Assembly (NCBI GenBank): GCA_945877505.1
Contig: CAMDWT010000019.1
Location: 1 to 37,863, forward strand
Reading direction: 5' to 3'
DNA: 37,863 nucleotides
DNA from: Crenothrix polyspora
GTDB lineage: Bacteria > Pseudomonadota > Gammaproteobacteria > Methylococcales > Methylomonadaceae
In this document: positions 1-8,700 of the stretch, one piece after another
How the letters are laid out: each line of letters opens with the position of its first letter
Position numbering within the stretch: the stretch's first letter is position 1
Notes under the pieces: generated by a model
What the model was told of the DNA's origin: nothing
Database searches by the model: none
The model's input: only the letters and a program-made list of their open reading frames with translations
Translations under genes and position numbers: made by a program

Positions 1-192
1 GCGCAACTCGCCGAAGTTTTAAGTGACCATCGCCACGCCAGCGTAGCACACACCTTTAAAGACCCCAGCCTAAGCCAAGAGATCATGCAATACAAATGGC
101 GCTTAAACTATTTTTTACACAAATGGCTAGAGCATTGCTTAAAAAAACACTATCAGTTTAAAGCTGTCGTTTATCATGAAACTCTAACTTGA
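1..192 (+). CDS. C-terminal fragment of an unrecognised protein (5' end outside window)
   Basis: An open frame runs from base 1 to a TGA at 190-192 and gives the last 63 residues of a protein. The fragment is polar, with a Trp/Tyr/Lys-rich stretch (YKWRLNYFLHKWLEH) and the ending VVYHETLT. I do not recognise the family and assign no function. Reading frame support: no stops over 63 codons, and a related sequence in the same frame is found at 5124-5165, which suggests a real protein. Its stop lies 27 bases from the stop of the convergent PilV-like gene. Confidence 0.6.
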   Translation, partial: AQLAEVLSDHRHASVAHTFKDPSLSQEIMQYKWRLNYFLHKWLEHCLKKHYQFKAVVYHETLT

Positions 193-219
193 GTTAAAAC
201 CTCAGCATTTTGCGATATG

Positions 220-1461
220 TTAACTAACCTTTGGGGGGCACTTAGGCATATCACCCAACGAGACATTTTTATCATTAGGTTTTAATAACCGTTGCACTGA
301 AGAACTAGGCAAACTAAGCCCACTAAAATCTCTAAAATAGTGGCAATCATTAGCGTTCTCTGTTGCTGTAACGACTAAAAAATCTTGGCACGAAAATGAT
401 TGATTTATACCTTCCAAACCCACCACAACGTCATTTATATTCAAACGCTGTGCAGAATATAACCTAGCCGTAGCTGACTCTAAAACAGTATCACTGGCAA
501 TATCTTCGGCGAAACAAACTTTTTTATTATGAAAACTTCCGCTGCCAGTCGCGCTGGTTTCTACCAAACCTATTTTACCGTACCACCCACCTGATACTGC
601 GCTAAAAAGAGTGGGAATAGAGGTAGTCGTTGAACAATTATCCCCACCATTACTACAATCCCCCCCAAAATAACAAATATAATCGGATTTGCCCGTAGTT
701 AAAGGAAATACACAATAGGCTAAATCAGAAGCTAACACCGAATAATCAACTAATGGCAATAATGAAACAGCAGGGGTCTTGCCTTCATCAATTATGCCTT
801 TATAGATTTGTCCTTTAATCGTGTGACTAATGCCCCCCTTAAACTTCACTAAAGCTTTACCTGTAGAGTCTAGTAAATAAAGATGACCTTTCTTATCATC
901 ATATTTGATAAGGTGGCTACCGTCATTCAAATCAGTTTCACCTGTAATTTGGCTAAGGGTAAATTGTGTAGTATCAACGTTAGAAGAATTATTATTGGCG
1001 CCTTGGATTTTACCAGACAGCCCTCCACTTCCCGTGGCGTAATAGAGCGCTTTTCCTGGATCTTCCCAAGCAAGTTCACTCACTAGGTTGACTGTCTCGT
1101 CAACATCACCGTTTCCCCACGTTACTTTTACATTAATATTTTTCCTGTTGGGATTTATAGCATCTGAAACCACCCATGTTCTAGAAAAAACAGTATGACT
1201 ACCTCTAATAAGGTCATTAACTATGCTAGATTCAATAGCGTCATAATCAGCCTTACTCATATTATTTCTCAACGCTTCCTGCTTAGCTTCAGCTATTATA
1301 ATAGCTTCTGTTCGCGCCTTGGTTTCACGACTACTGGCCATCAACCCAACTTGAAACGAGGCCAATGACATCAAGCCTGCACCTACTACGACAGCAGCAA
1401 TAAGCACCTCGATTAAGAAAATACCCTGCTGTAGTTTTGTTTTATCTCCGTCAAAAACCAT
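220..1461 (-). CDS. Enlarged PilV-like minor pilin (type IV pilus)
   Basis: Predicted minor subunit of a type IV pilus or related pseudopilus, processed by the prepilin peptidase PilD. The N-terminus has a prepilin cleavage site, GIFLIEV, followed by a hydrophobic helix (AAVVVGAGLMSLASFQ) typical of PilV/MshD-type proteins. Glu+5 is present, but +1 is Ile rather than the usual Phe. At 413 residues from this ATG it is about twice the size of ordinary PilV; the C-terminal part is rich in Ser, Gly and Cys and has no domain I recognise. A TTG at 1494 would add 11 residues and overlap the upstream pilX-like gene. I chose the ATG at 1461 because it gives a 13-residue leader; neither start has a clear Shine-Dalgarno. 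It is the last gene of the fimT-pilW-pilX-pilV operon. Confidence 0.8.
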   Translation of the reverse strand: MVFDGDKTKLQQGIFLIEVLIAAVVVGAGLMSLASFQVGLMASSRETKARTEAIIIAEAKQEALRNNMSKADYDAIESSIVNDLIRGSHTVFSRTWVVSDAINPNRKNINVKVTWGNGDVDETVNLVSELAWEDPGKALYYATGSGGLSGKIQGANNNSSNVDTTQFTLSQITGETDLNDGSHLIKYDDKKGHLYLLDSTGKALVKFKGGISHTIKGQIYKGIIDEGKTPAVSLLPLVDYSVLASDLAYCVFPLTTGKSDYICYFGGDCSNGGDNCSTTTSIPTLFSAVSGGWYGKIGLVETSATGSGSFHNKKVCFAEDIASDTVLESATARLYSAQRLNINDVVVGLEGINQSFSCQDFLVVTATENANDCHYFRDFSGLSLPSSSVQRLLKPNDKNVSLGDMPKCPPKVS

Positions 1462-1487
1462 ATCAATCAACCGTTCAGACAAAATAA

Positions 1488-2813
1488 CTACCAATCACGC
1501 CACGAACCACTAATAGCCGTTGTTGTGCCAACAATTGGATTCGATAACCTGTCCAAAGCATAAGGTGAATAAATCAAAGTTAAGTCACCACTGCCCACTA
1601 CAGAGGCCTCTCCACTCGGAACTAGGTGAGTATCACCTTCGACCACAAGAGCGCCCAACACAGCAACAGCACCCACTGCATCAAGCTGACCTCTTACATA
1701 AAGTAACCCTGTAAAATTGGACACACCCTTGAGGGTCAAATTACCGTTGATTATCATAATGGTAGGATTATCTATGGCACCATAGGTACGATTATTTATA
1801 GTGACGTCTCCTTCAATCCAGATAACACCAGAATTAGCGTTTGCAGAACTATAATCGGTAGCGGCATAAACTTGATTAACGCTTTGAACTAAGCTTTTTA
1901 TGGCCAATCTATCACCATAAAAAAAATTACTAAAAAAGGCATCACCCGTTAAACTGGCCAAACCTAAATCAGCAGACATAATATCCACACCAGTACCCTT
2001 CGATGGCCCTGAAATTGACTGTGAGGTCGCGGTAGCTAGACTACTTTGTTCCAATTGGCTTCGGCTATAAGCTTTTTCTAAGCTTCCCACCGATCTCAAG
2101 TAAGTACCAGCCGTTGGAGAATTACCTAAAGCAACCCCACCACCAGACCAAATATTAGCGCTATCAAACCTATTAATTAGTGAATAATTACCCGTCAAAC
2201 TCACAGCCCCTCTGGATATCATCGAATATTTAGGCGTATTAGTGCCAAAAATATTAAAGGCACCCACACATTGACTAAGCATACGCTGTGCCAAGCCATC
2301 GTCACTAAAACCAACAGCGGTAATCAGTCCCGCTTTCATGTTGGCTGTCACACCGTTGCTCACACAACGTGTGCCGGCATCATTATCAAACGTGACCGTG
2401 GCTGTAGTCATCAATTTCCCATCAACTGATTGATAAGTTAGGGTGTGCGGCAATGTAGCGGGACAGTTTTTAATTTGATGACTAACAGACTCAAAATAAC
2501 TCAAAGGATTAGACAGAAAATCAGGGCACTTATCGTCATCATGATCAAACCCAGCCTTAACCATTTTGCCGGTAGTAAAAAGTCCATTAGCTATGGTAGT
2601 CGTTCCGTTAAAGTAACCTATACCAAAAGCTAACCCAGCATTAGCGGAGGCTACTGCCTGAGCCATTCGATGGTTATCAGCGGCAATTTGGACTTGTACT
2701 CCTACGGTTTTTGAACACAGAAATATGACTAAGGTAATGCAAATTAACAAAACCAGCGCTGTTAATAAAATAACAGCACCTTTTTGTTTTTTATAATGTC
2801 TTCTATATCTCAT
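1488..2813 (-). CDS. Large PilX-like minor pilin with repetitive C-terminal domain
   Basis: Predicted PilX-family minor pilin of 441 residues. The N-terminus shows a basic leader ending in KKQKG, then AVILLTALVLL and a long hydrophobic helix, followed by an alanine-rich helix (RMAQAVASANAGLAFGI) resembling the AAES region of PilX. Position +5 is Leu, not Glu, as expected for PilX/GspK-type subunits that cap the pseudopilus tip. The family is usually about 170-200 residues; here residues ~325-430 carry repeated short Gly/Val strands (IEGDVTINN, INGNLTLKG, VRGQLDAVG, VEGDTHLVP) that look like a right-handed beta-helix. That fold is inference. The ATG is 24 bases past the pilW stop, consistent with one transcript. 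Confidence 0.8.
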   Translation of the reverse strand: MRYRRHYKKQKGAVILLTALVLLICITLVIFLCSKTVGVQVQIAADNHRMAQAVASANAGLAFGIGYFNGTTTIANGLFTTGKMVKAGFDHDDDKCPDFLSNPLSYFESVSHQIKNCPATLPHTLTYQSVDGKLMTTATVTFDNDAGTRCVSNGVTANMKAGLITAVGFSDDGLAQRMLSQCVGAFNIFGTNTPKYSMISRGAVSLTGNYSLINRFDSANIWSGGGVALGNSPTAGTYLRSVGSLEKAYSRSQLEQSSLATATSQSISGPSKGTGVDIMSADLGLASLTGDAFFSNFFYGDRLAIKSLVQSVNQVYAATDYSSANANSGVIWIEGDVTINNRTYGAIDNPTIMIINGNLTLKGVSNFTGLLYVRGQLDAVGAVAVLGALVVEGDTHLVPSGEASVVGSGDLTLIYSPYALDRLSNPIVGTTTAISGSWRDW

Positions 2814-2837
2814 GATGAAAATTTTATTAAGAGATTG

Positions 2838-3548
2838 CTAAGGTTTAGTATAGAAAGGGTTGTTTCTAATTTTTACTTGACCCACAAGCTTTTTGATAAT
2901 CACAGCATCAATTTTAACGTGACCTTCTAAGGCAATAACTATGGCACGCGACTCTATTAAATTATCACCCGAGATAAGATTACCAAACGTTGCATCCGCC
3001 ATTGCGCAACTGCTTTCATAACTAACATCAACAAAACCAACCCGTTGCCTTAGACATTTATAGGATGTTGTAAATGTTAATAAAGTCACTACAACTTGTT
3101 CATTGCCTTCACTTACATTAAGGGTTTGCCAATCATCGGCACTCGCATTACAGTCATCCATAGCTCCGCCACTTAATCGCACTTGTATGTTGGTCCCCTT
3201 TAATTTAAACCCATAATATTCTTTAGCATCAACGCTTCCATTAGCATCAGCATCGTAGGCATATAAAATACAACTTACTGAAGGCACTTTTAGTTGCGTG
3301 AATGAATTATTTGGACTATTGAGGTCAGATTTTGCTCCAGCCCAATAGCCTGAGCGCTTAATATCACTGACCATTAACGCTAAAGCAGAATTTAAATCAT
3401 AATTTATGCGAGCAGACTTGATTAGGTCTGAACTTGTAATAATAGTGTTGATATAAAGCGTCATGATTACCGATAAAATGATTAACCCTAGTGTTAAAGC
3501 AACCATTAGTTCAATTAAAGTAAACCCTTTTTTCTCTTTCATCATCAT
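2838..3548 (-). CDS. PilW-like minor pilin
   Basis: Predicted PilW-family (GspJ-like) minor pilin of about 236 residues. It has the class III prepilin motif KKGFTLIEL with Gly-1, Phe+1 and Glu+5, then a hydrophobic helix to about residue 33. The segment NSALALMVSDIKRSGYW is the characteristic PilW region after the helix. Three ATG codons stand in tandem at the start; an AGGGA lies 4, 7 and 10 bases before them, so the second or third may be used in practice. It lies 125 bases after fimT and 24 bases before the pilX-like gene. The sequence is clearly different from the second PilW at 9756-10439, so this is not a recent duplication. Confidence 0.83.
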   Translation of the reverse strand: MMMKEKKGFTLIELMVALTLGLIILSVIMTLYINTIITSSDLIKSARINYDLNSALALMVSDIKRSGYWAGAKSDLNSPNNSFTQLKVPSVSCILYAYDADANGSVDAKEYYGFKLKGTNIQVRLSGGAMDDCNASADDWQTLNVSEGNEQVVVTLLTFTTSYKCLRQRVGFVDVSYESSCAMADATFGNLISGDNLIESRAIVIALEGHVKIDAVIIKKLVGQVKIRNNPFYTKP

Positions 3549-3673
3549 GGTTCCCTTTGCTTACTAGCTTAGATAAACCTTCACCTTGTGGCATAAAACA
3601 GAAGCACTTCCATTATTTGTTAGTCGCGCCATTAACTAGCCAATAAACTCAGCCCGCTTATGCCCCACATTAT

Positions 3674-4222
3674 TTAACAGCTAAGTTGCTCTTGTAATGC
3701 CGTTTTACCGGTTGGCAATGGAATAGGCGTGCAAAGTCTTACTCGACCTAGATCGCTAAAGACCACGCGCGCGACATAGTTAGAGGTGCTGAAAGTAACA
3801 CCTCCCGCATTGATGGTGCCTCGTCTTGAATCAAAACTGTTACTCTGAGTATAGGCCAACTCTAAAGTAGTTTTCTTATATAGATCGCCTGTAATTCGCT
3901 TTAGATCGCAATAACTACTTGACGATAAATCTGTAATATTACAATCACAATTACTTTTACTACTCGTTTTAATGGCCAAACCATAACACCAAGCGCCTAA
4001 GTTTCCAGCGCTTCGTGATAGGACAATATTTTTATTCTGCTTAATAGTTTCTGTACGAGCCCATTGCATATCCGCTTTTAAACCTTCAAGCACCTGCTTT
4101 AAATAATGTCGCTCAATCATATTTTGATACGAAGGAACCGCGATGCCGGCTATAACACTCGTTATCGACATCATTATCATTATCTCAACCAAAGTAAATC
4201 CAGTTTGTGTTTGCTTATGCAT
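3674..4222 (-). CDS. FimT/GspH-like minor pilin
   Basis: Predicted FimT/FimU (GspH-type) pseudopilin of 182 residues, first gene of the left pilin operon. The leader MHKQTQTG is followed by FTLVEIMIMM with Glu+5, a hydrophobic helix and the phrase AVPSYQNMI. The segment ADMQWARTETIKQNKNIVL matches the GspH/FimT hallmark in which an ALxxARSEAIKR-like helix is followed by a strand. The start is well supported: a GGGGGAGGATC Shine-Dalgarno stands directly before the ATG. Several cysteines in the middle (NCDCN) could form disulfides in the periplasm. The upstream 133 bases are shared with the divergent PilE-like gene and should hold both promoters. Confidence 0.85.
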   Translation of the reverse strand: MHKQTQTGFTLVEIMIMMSITSVIAGIAVPSYQNMIERHYLKQVLEGLKADMQWARTETIKQNKNIVLSRSAGNLGAWCYGLAIKTSSKSNCDCNITDLSSSSYCDLKRITGDLYKKTTLELAYTQSNSFDSRRGTINAGGVTFSTSNYVARVVFSDLGRVRLCTPIPLPTGKTALQEQLSC

Positions 4223-4355
4223 GATCCTCCCCCGTCAACAATTATTTAAAGTATAGATAACTTTTTAAATTTATCGCCCAATCAAAAATGATTTAACTAC
4301 TAAACTAATTACTAACTGAGTATTCGCTAATCTATTAACCGTCTTAATAAATGCT
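4223..4355. promoter_or_regulatory. Divergent promoter region between two pilin genes
   Basis: This AT-rich 133-base interval separates the minus-strand fimT-like gene from the plus-strand PilE-like gene. Both must start transcription in or near it. I could not identify a convincing sigma-54 or sigma-70 element by eye, so only the position and orientation support the call. Confidence 0.4.
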
Positions 4356-4784
4356 ATGCACTTTCAGAAAAAAAACTATAGCTCTCTCTATAAAAGTTCA
4401 ATCGGCTTTACGTTATTAGAATTGATGCTTGTCGTGGTTATTATTGGGATTTTAGCGTCAATTGCCTACCCGTCTTATCGAGACTTTGTGCTACGAGCAA
4501 AGCGATCGGAGGGTAAAGCAGCATTGCTGAAGGTGCAATTGGCACAGGAAAAATATAGAGCCAATCATATAAATTATGGTTCCTTAGCCCAACTAGGATT
4601 GTCAACTTCATCACCGACTGGTTATTACAACATTACAGTTAACCTCTCTCTAACCGAAAACGCCTACACTGCCAGTGCAAATCCCAATTTTATGGATACC
4701 AACTGCGGCACACTTAGCATTACTCAGATTGACACAAAAATGGTAACGGGGAATGACACAGCCATAAATTGCTGGGGGAAATAG
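4356..4784 (+). CDS. PilE-like type IV pilin
   Basis: Predicted type IV pilin of 142 residues, the only plus-strand gene in the pilus region. The leader is long (about 17 residues) and ends SSIG, followed by FTLLELMLVVVIIGILASIAYPSY, the canonical hydrophobic helix of PilE/PilA-type subunits. After it, DFVLRAKRSEGKAALL matches the PilE family, and the C-terminus has a Cys pair (NCGTLSI near the middle of the last third, NCWGK at the end) that could form the D-region disulfide loop. It resembles the PilE at 5201-5608 in architecture but differs in sequence and orientation. It probably serves the left minor-pilin set. Confidence 0.85.
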   Translation: MHFQKKNYSSLYKSSIGFTLLELMLVVVIIGILASIAYPSYRDFVLRAKRSEGKAALLKVQLAQEKYRANHINYGSLAQLGLSTSSPTGYYNITVNLSLTENAYTASANPNFMDTNCGTLSITQIDTKMVTGNDTAINCWGK

Positions 4785-5042
4785 CTTAATCTACTACGGG
4801 GAAGGAGGTATTGATTTTATCTTAAGCCATTATCACTAGAATTTGTTTATAAAAAAATCTTAACTATTCAAGTTAGAATATTAATAGAAAATGGCTCTAT
4901 GAGGAATAGAGTGGATAATCGAATTTTCTTGAATCGGTCAACTCAACTGTTCAATATTCCTTACAATGAACTCGACCAAGAATAAAAAACAGACAAAGTA
5001 AGTCCTTATCAATGACAATAAGTAACCCTAAATACATCTTAA
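4785..5042. other. Intergenic stretch without recognisable gene
   Basis: This AT-rich stretch follows the PilE-like gene. I see no open frame with a ribosome-binding site, no tRNA-like fold and no strong hairpin with a T tract. It leads into the decayed coding remnant at 5043-5174, so it may contain further unreadable parts of that gene. Confidence 0.4.
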
Positions 5043-5174
5043 CGATTTAACTTAGCCATTACTTTCGAACTTAACTATGACGATTTTCTAGCGTGCACAA
5101 AAAAAATCGTACTATATTTAGAGGGGTAACTCTCAGAAGCCTTAAGTAACCATAAACACGCCAGCATTTCTTAA
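5043..5174 (+). pseudogene. Decayed relative of the gene at 1-192
   Basis: Read in the frame of 5043, this stretch gives protein-like sequence (ITFELNYDDFLACTKKIVLY) interrupted by a TAA at 5127-5129 and ended by a TAA at 5172-5174. Bases 5124-5165 align without gaps to 1-42, 32 of 42 bases being identical. The 14 aligned codons keep eight residues, including LS, H, HAS. Further on, similarity continues weakly with a three-base shift. The internal stop and the lack of an upstream start argue for a degraded copy rather than a gene. Its function is unknown, as is that of the gene at 1-192. Confidence 0.55.
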
Positions 5175-5200
5175 AAAATATTAAAAGATCAAAACCACTG

Positions 5201-5608
5201 TTACCAGCATAGCGTCTTACTCCCAGAAGTACCTGTGTAACCTTTAGCCCCAGTAGAGGTTAAGGTTAAGGTTCCACATATATCGGTGGCTTGAGCGTCT
5301 ATCGGGGTTGCATTAATTGTATAGGTACTTGCCGTTGCTGCCGGACTAGTACTAATGGCGATAGTGTAATAAGTGGTGCCAGCATTGGTTGGTGGGGCCA
5401 CTATCGTTGGTACAGCCAGATAAGTACTATATACGGTAAAATACTGTTCCATTGAATTAGCATAAGCTAAAAGCGCCCCTTGTGCATCAGCACGCCGAGA
5501 TTTCATAACACTATCCCTATAACTAGGATAGGCAATACCCGCTAAAATCCCAATAATGGCAACGGTAACCATTAATTCAATTAAAGTAAATGCTCTTTGT
5601 TTTTTCAT
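5201..5608 (-). CDS. pilE: PilE-type minor pilin
   Basis: Predicted type IV pilin of 135 residues, last gene of the canonical minor-pilin operon, matching the order pilY1-pilE known from Pseudomonas-type loci. The leader MKKQRA is short and basic; the residue before the cleavage site is Ala rather than Gly. It is followed by FTLIELMVTVAIIGILAGIA, YPSYRDSVMKSRRADAQ and a Cys pair (DICGTL, TLCW) expected to close the D-region loop. An Ala at -1 is tolerated by prepilin peptidases in mutant studies of PilA but is uncommon. A large hairpin stands between this gene and pilY1. Confidence 0.87.
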   Translation of the reverse strand: MKKQRAFTLIELMVTVAIIGILAGIAYPSYRDSVMKSRRADAQGALLAYANSMEQYFTVYSTYLAVPTIVAPPTNAGTTYYTIAISTSPAATASTYTINATPIDAQATDICGTLTLTSTGAKGYTGTSGSKTLCW

Positions 5609-5661
5609 TATTTATATGAGTTGATTGATTTTCTATCAATAAAAATTAAATACAAGGTAAA

Positions 5662-5704
5662 TAGTCAGAAACCTCTGAGCTTAAAACTCAGAGGTTACTG
5701 ACTA
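5662..5704 (-). promoter_or_regulatory. Large hairpin between pilY1 and pilE
   Basis: An inverted repeat with arms 5662-5679 and 5687-5704 pairs over 17 base pairs with one A/A mismatch, around a 7-base loop. The core arm is AACCTCTGAG. It begins 5 bases after the pilY1 stop. On the minus strand it is followed by a weak T-rich stretch (TATTTACC), not a proper T tract. It could be a partial terminator, an mRNA processing or stability element that separates pilE from pilY1 expression, or both. Confidence 0.6.
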
Positions 5705-5708
5705 GCGT

Positions 5709-8700
5709 TTATTGGAAAATTTCCCACCAAGATTGTCGCCCCGTAGAATTAATAGATTTAACTTCTTCAGCACCTTTAATAATACTTGAACTACTCGCTG
5801 TAGTGGCACCACCTGTGGTTTGTGATGTTACAGTTCCATCGAGTTGTTTTATGGTAAGAGTCATTGTGCCATCACCATTATTGGTTGCTGTTACCACAGT
5901 AGTCTGTCCATTAACAAAAGTGGTTGTCGTGATTGTGGAACCTCCACTTACCGTACTACCACCATTCGTATTGGTTACCAGTGGTACCCCACTAACCGCC
6001 AAACCAGACACAAAAATACCATCCATTGGATCTGCCGACCCAACAGCTTTTGTTTTTGCAGTTGCGTCAGAAATTGTATCTTCCGGGGCATCTTGTATCC
6101 AGCCTGACTTGCCATAGCATTTACCATTAGGATGATGCCAATAAATAGTGTATTCAGCTAGTACATAATCATTAAAGTTAGCTGCTTTAACTCGCCAACC
6201 ATATTTAGCACGATCTCCGGTTGTCATGGTGCCGCTACCGGTCGTACCATCACCATTTTTAATAACCCCCGTGTTACTGAAATTAAGCTCAAGCGAGTCT
6301 GAAGGTGTATTTGATTTGATAATTTGAATAGCCAAAGCCCCATCGAAACGCTCCCCATTAGGGCCTATTAAGCCCTGATTATTTGAGTTTTTCATTGTAC
6401 CGTTGGTATTAACATAGGTGACACAACTGTATACGGTTGGTATAAGTCCAGCACGTTCATCGCCATCACCCCACCAATCTTTAGATTTAAACGTATCAAA
6501 TGGCAAATTCAAGATCAATGTATTTACACTGCCTCGTGTATAAGGAGTCAAACCCGATAGCAAAGTAGAAGCATCAGTCTCACTGGCTAGATTTTTATAG
6601 GTTTTGACGCTTTCATAGGTCGCACCACCCACGGATATATTTGCGGCTGGATTGAGATATTGATTCATCACCAATACTTTAAATTCTGTAGTAGTACTCG
6701 ATATTGCATTTGCAAGATTTAATCTAACATCACTTGCATTAAGCATATTGACCCCAGTAACATCATAAATATCATCATATTCATGCACATGGAGTTGGCC
6801 TTGCTTATTACTAGAAAAAGGTCCTAGGTAGTCACCCAAAATTTGTCTAGTATTCTGTTCGACCCTATTGCAAGTGATATCGAAACGTTGTTTGGTGTTC
6901 GACTTGTTTTTGCAATTATTATCACTCCCTTTAGGTGCGTAAGCTGTCATCCAGGTATAGTTATTAGTCGTACAATAAGTGGGTGAGAGACCATTTAACT
7001 CAAGAATAACATCAGATTCTTTAGCACAAATACCGGTGCGAACTTGGGAGGTACTTGAAGGTTCCGAAACGGTAACAGAAGTACTGTTACCATAATAATA
7101 ATTATCAAAATCAAAATGTCCTCCAGAGACTCCAGGATCATAAACTGCGGTACCGGAATTGGAAAATGTATCTGGATGATAGGTGTATAGCGTAGTATTG
7201 TAACCAGAAGCTTCCACGAATATAGGTTGCGAAGAAACACCACCCACCTCTCCAAGAGGTCCTAGTACAGGTTTGGCGATGGGGATGCAGCGAATAACGC
7301 CTGCTACTGTGCAGTTATTAGCTAAATCATTGTTATTAAATGCTCCATCTTCATTTAAATCAAAAAGAATGTAGCTTGGTGAGCCGCCTGTGATCATATC
7401 CAACTCATACGTCCAGTTACTGCCATTGGGTAGGGTTGTATTAACGATAGCAGGGTTAGCAGTAAGGAAGTAGAATCGACCATTTTTTTCAAACGGCAAT
7501 TCACCTGTTACACGTTCACCTATTGGCAAGGCAACTTTCCACCCATAATGATTACTGTTGCCAGCGCTCCAGTTAGGCGCATTGGCAGTAACGGTACGGA
7601 TATCGCCACCGTTAAAAGTATTGGTAGTAAGCGTTTGTGTAAGTAAACTACTATTATTAACATAATTGATAGGCCTATCCCAAATACCATAGGCATAATT
7701 TACAGTACTCGCATCACTGGTGTCACCTGTAGATAGCATTCTCCCCGTTGCAAATGCTATCATTTGGCCGCCTGAAGGATGAGATATAACCGCTGGCGCG
7801 CTTGTAATTGGTAAAACAGGATTGGTAGTAAAAAGCGAAGCGGATGAGTAATTACTTGAATCGTTGCCAGTTAGGTCGAATTTTAAAAGATGTCCATCTA
7901 GATCGCCAGCGTAAGCATAATCAACCAAACCATCACTATTGCTATCATAAAGCGTCGGTGTAGAAAGACCATCGGGACTACTAGTTGAGCCGAAACCAGT
8001 ATCTATCTCTTTAATTAATGCGCCTGTAGCGACGTTGATAATATACAAAGTCGCGTGGCCATTACCATTATTCATGTAGCCATTACCAACAATGGCAACG
8101 GCAGTTCCAGTATTTAAGCGCGCAATGCGAGAGGTGCCATAAGTATATCCTAAGTTAAGATAACCACCTGTATTAGAAGATATTTCCCATTTAATTTTTT
8201 GAGCAGCGGCAGCTTCATCAACTGCAGAAGGTGTGGTTACGTCCAGGCCATAAAGCCCTTTACCACCAGCGCCAAGCCCCCCCACTAGGTAGGTTGTGAC
8301 AGTGCCTGAGTTATTGACATTAGCAATGCTAATTCCACCATCAACAAAATATTGGTGTATATAAGGGGCAATAGTTAGAAGATTTAAATTGGGGATTAGC
8401 ATGGATGGAATATATGCAAATACCTCTGAGCCGTCAGTTGCATCAACAACGTGAAGCATCCCATCATTTGTACCGAAATACAGTCGCTTGGTGTTCGCAT
8501 TATGATAGCGATATAAGAGTGTAGAATGAAGAATATCACCTAGTACACTCGTGCGTGTACGGTAACTACCTGTTCCGTTTGGTGGCGCTTCATCTGTTTG
8601 ACTGCCCCGCACATAATCGAGTATTTTGGGTTGCGCAGTGCTACTACTACTTAGACTCGACGTCATGTTGGCAGTTAAATTAGCAATTCTGAATGGTATT

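Noticed and set aside
5803-6117. Plus-strand open frame of about 104 codons opposite pilY1
   Set aside because: It is the antisense of the Thr/Val-rich pilY1 C-terminus; composition follows the pilY1 codons and no ribosome-binding site precedes it.
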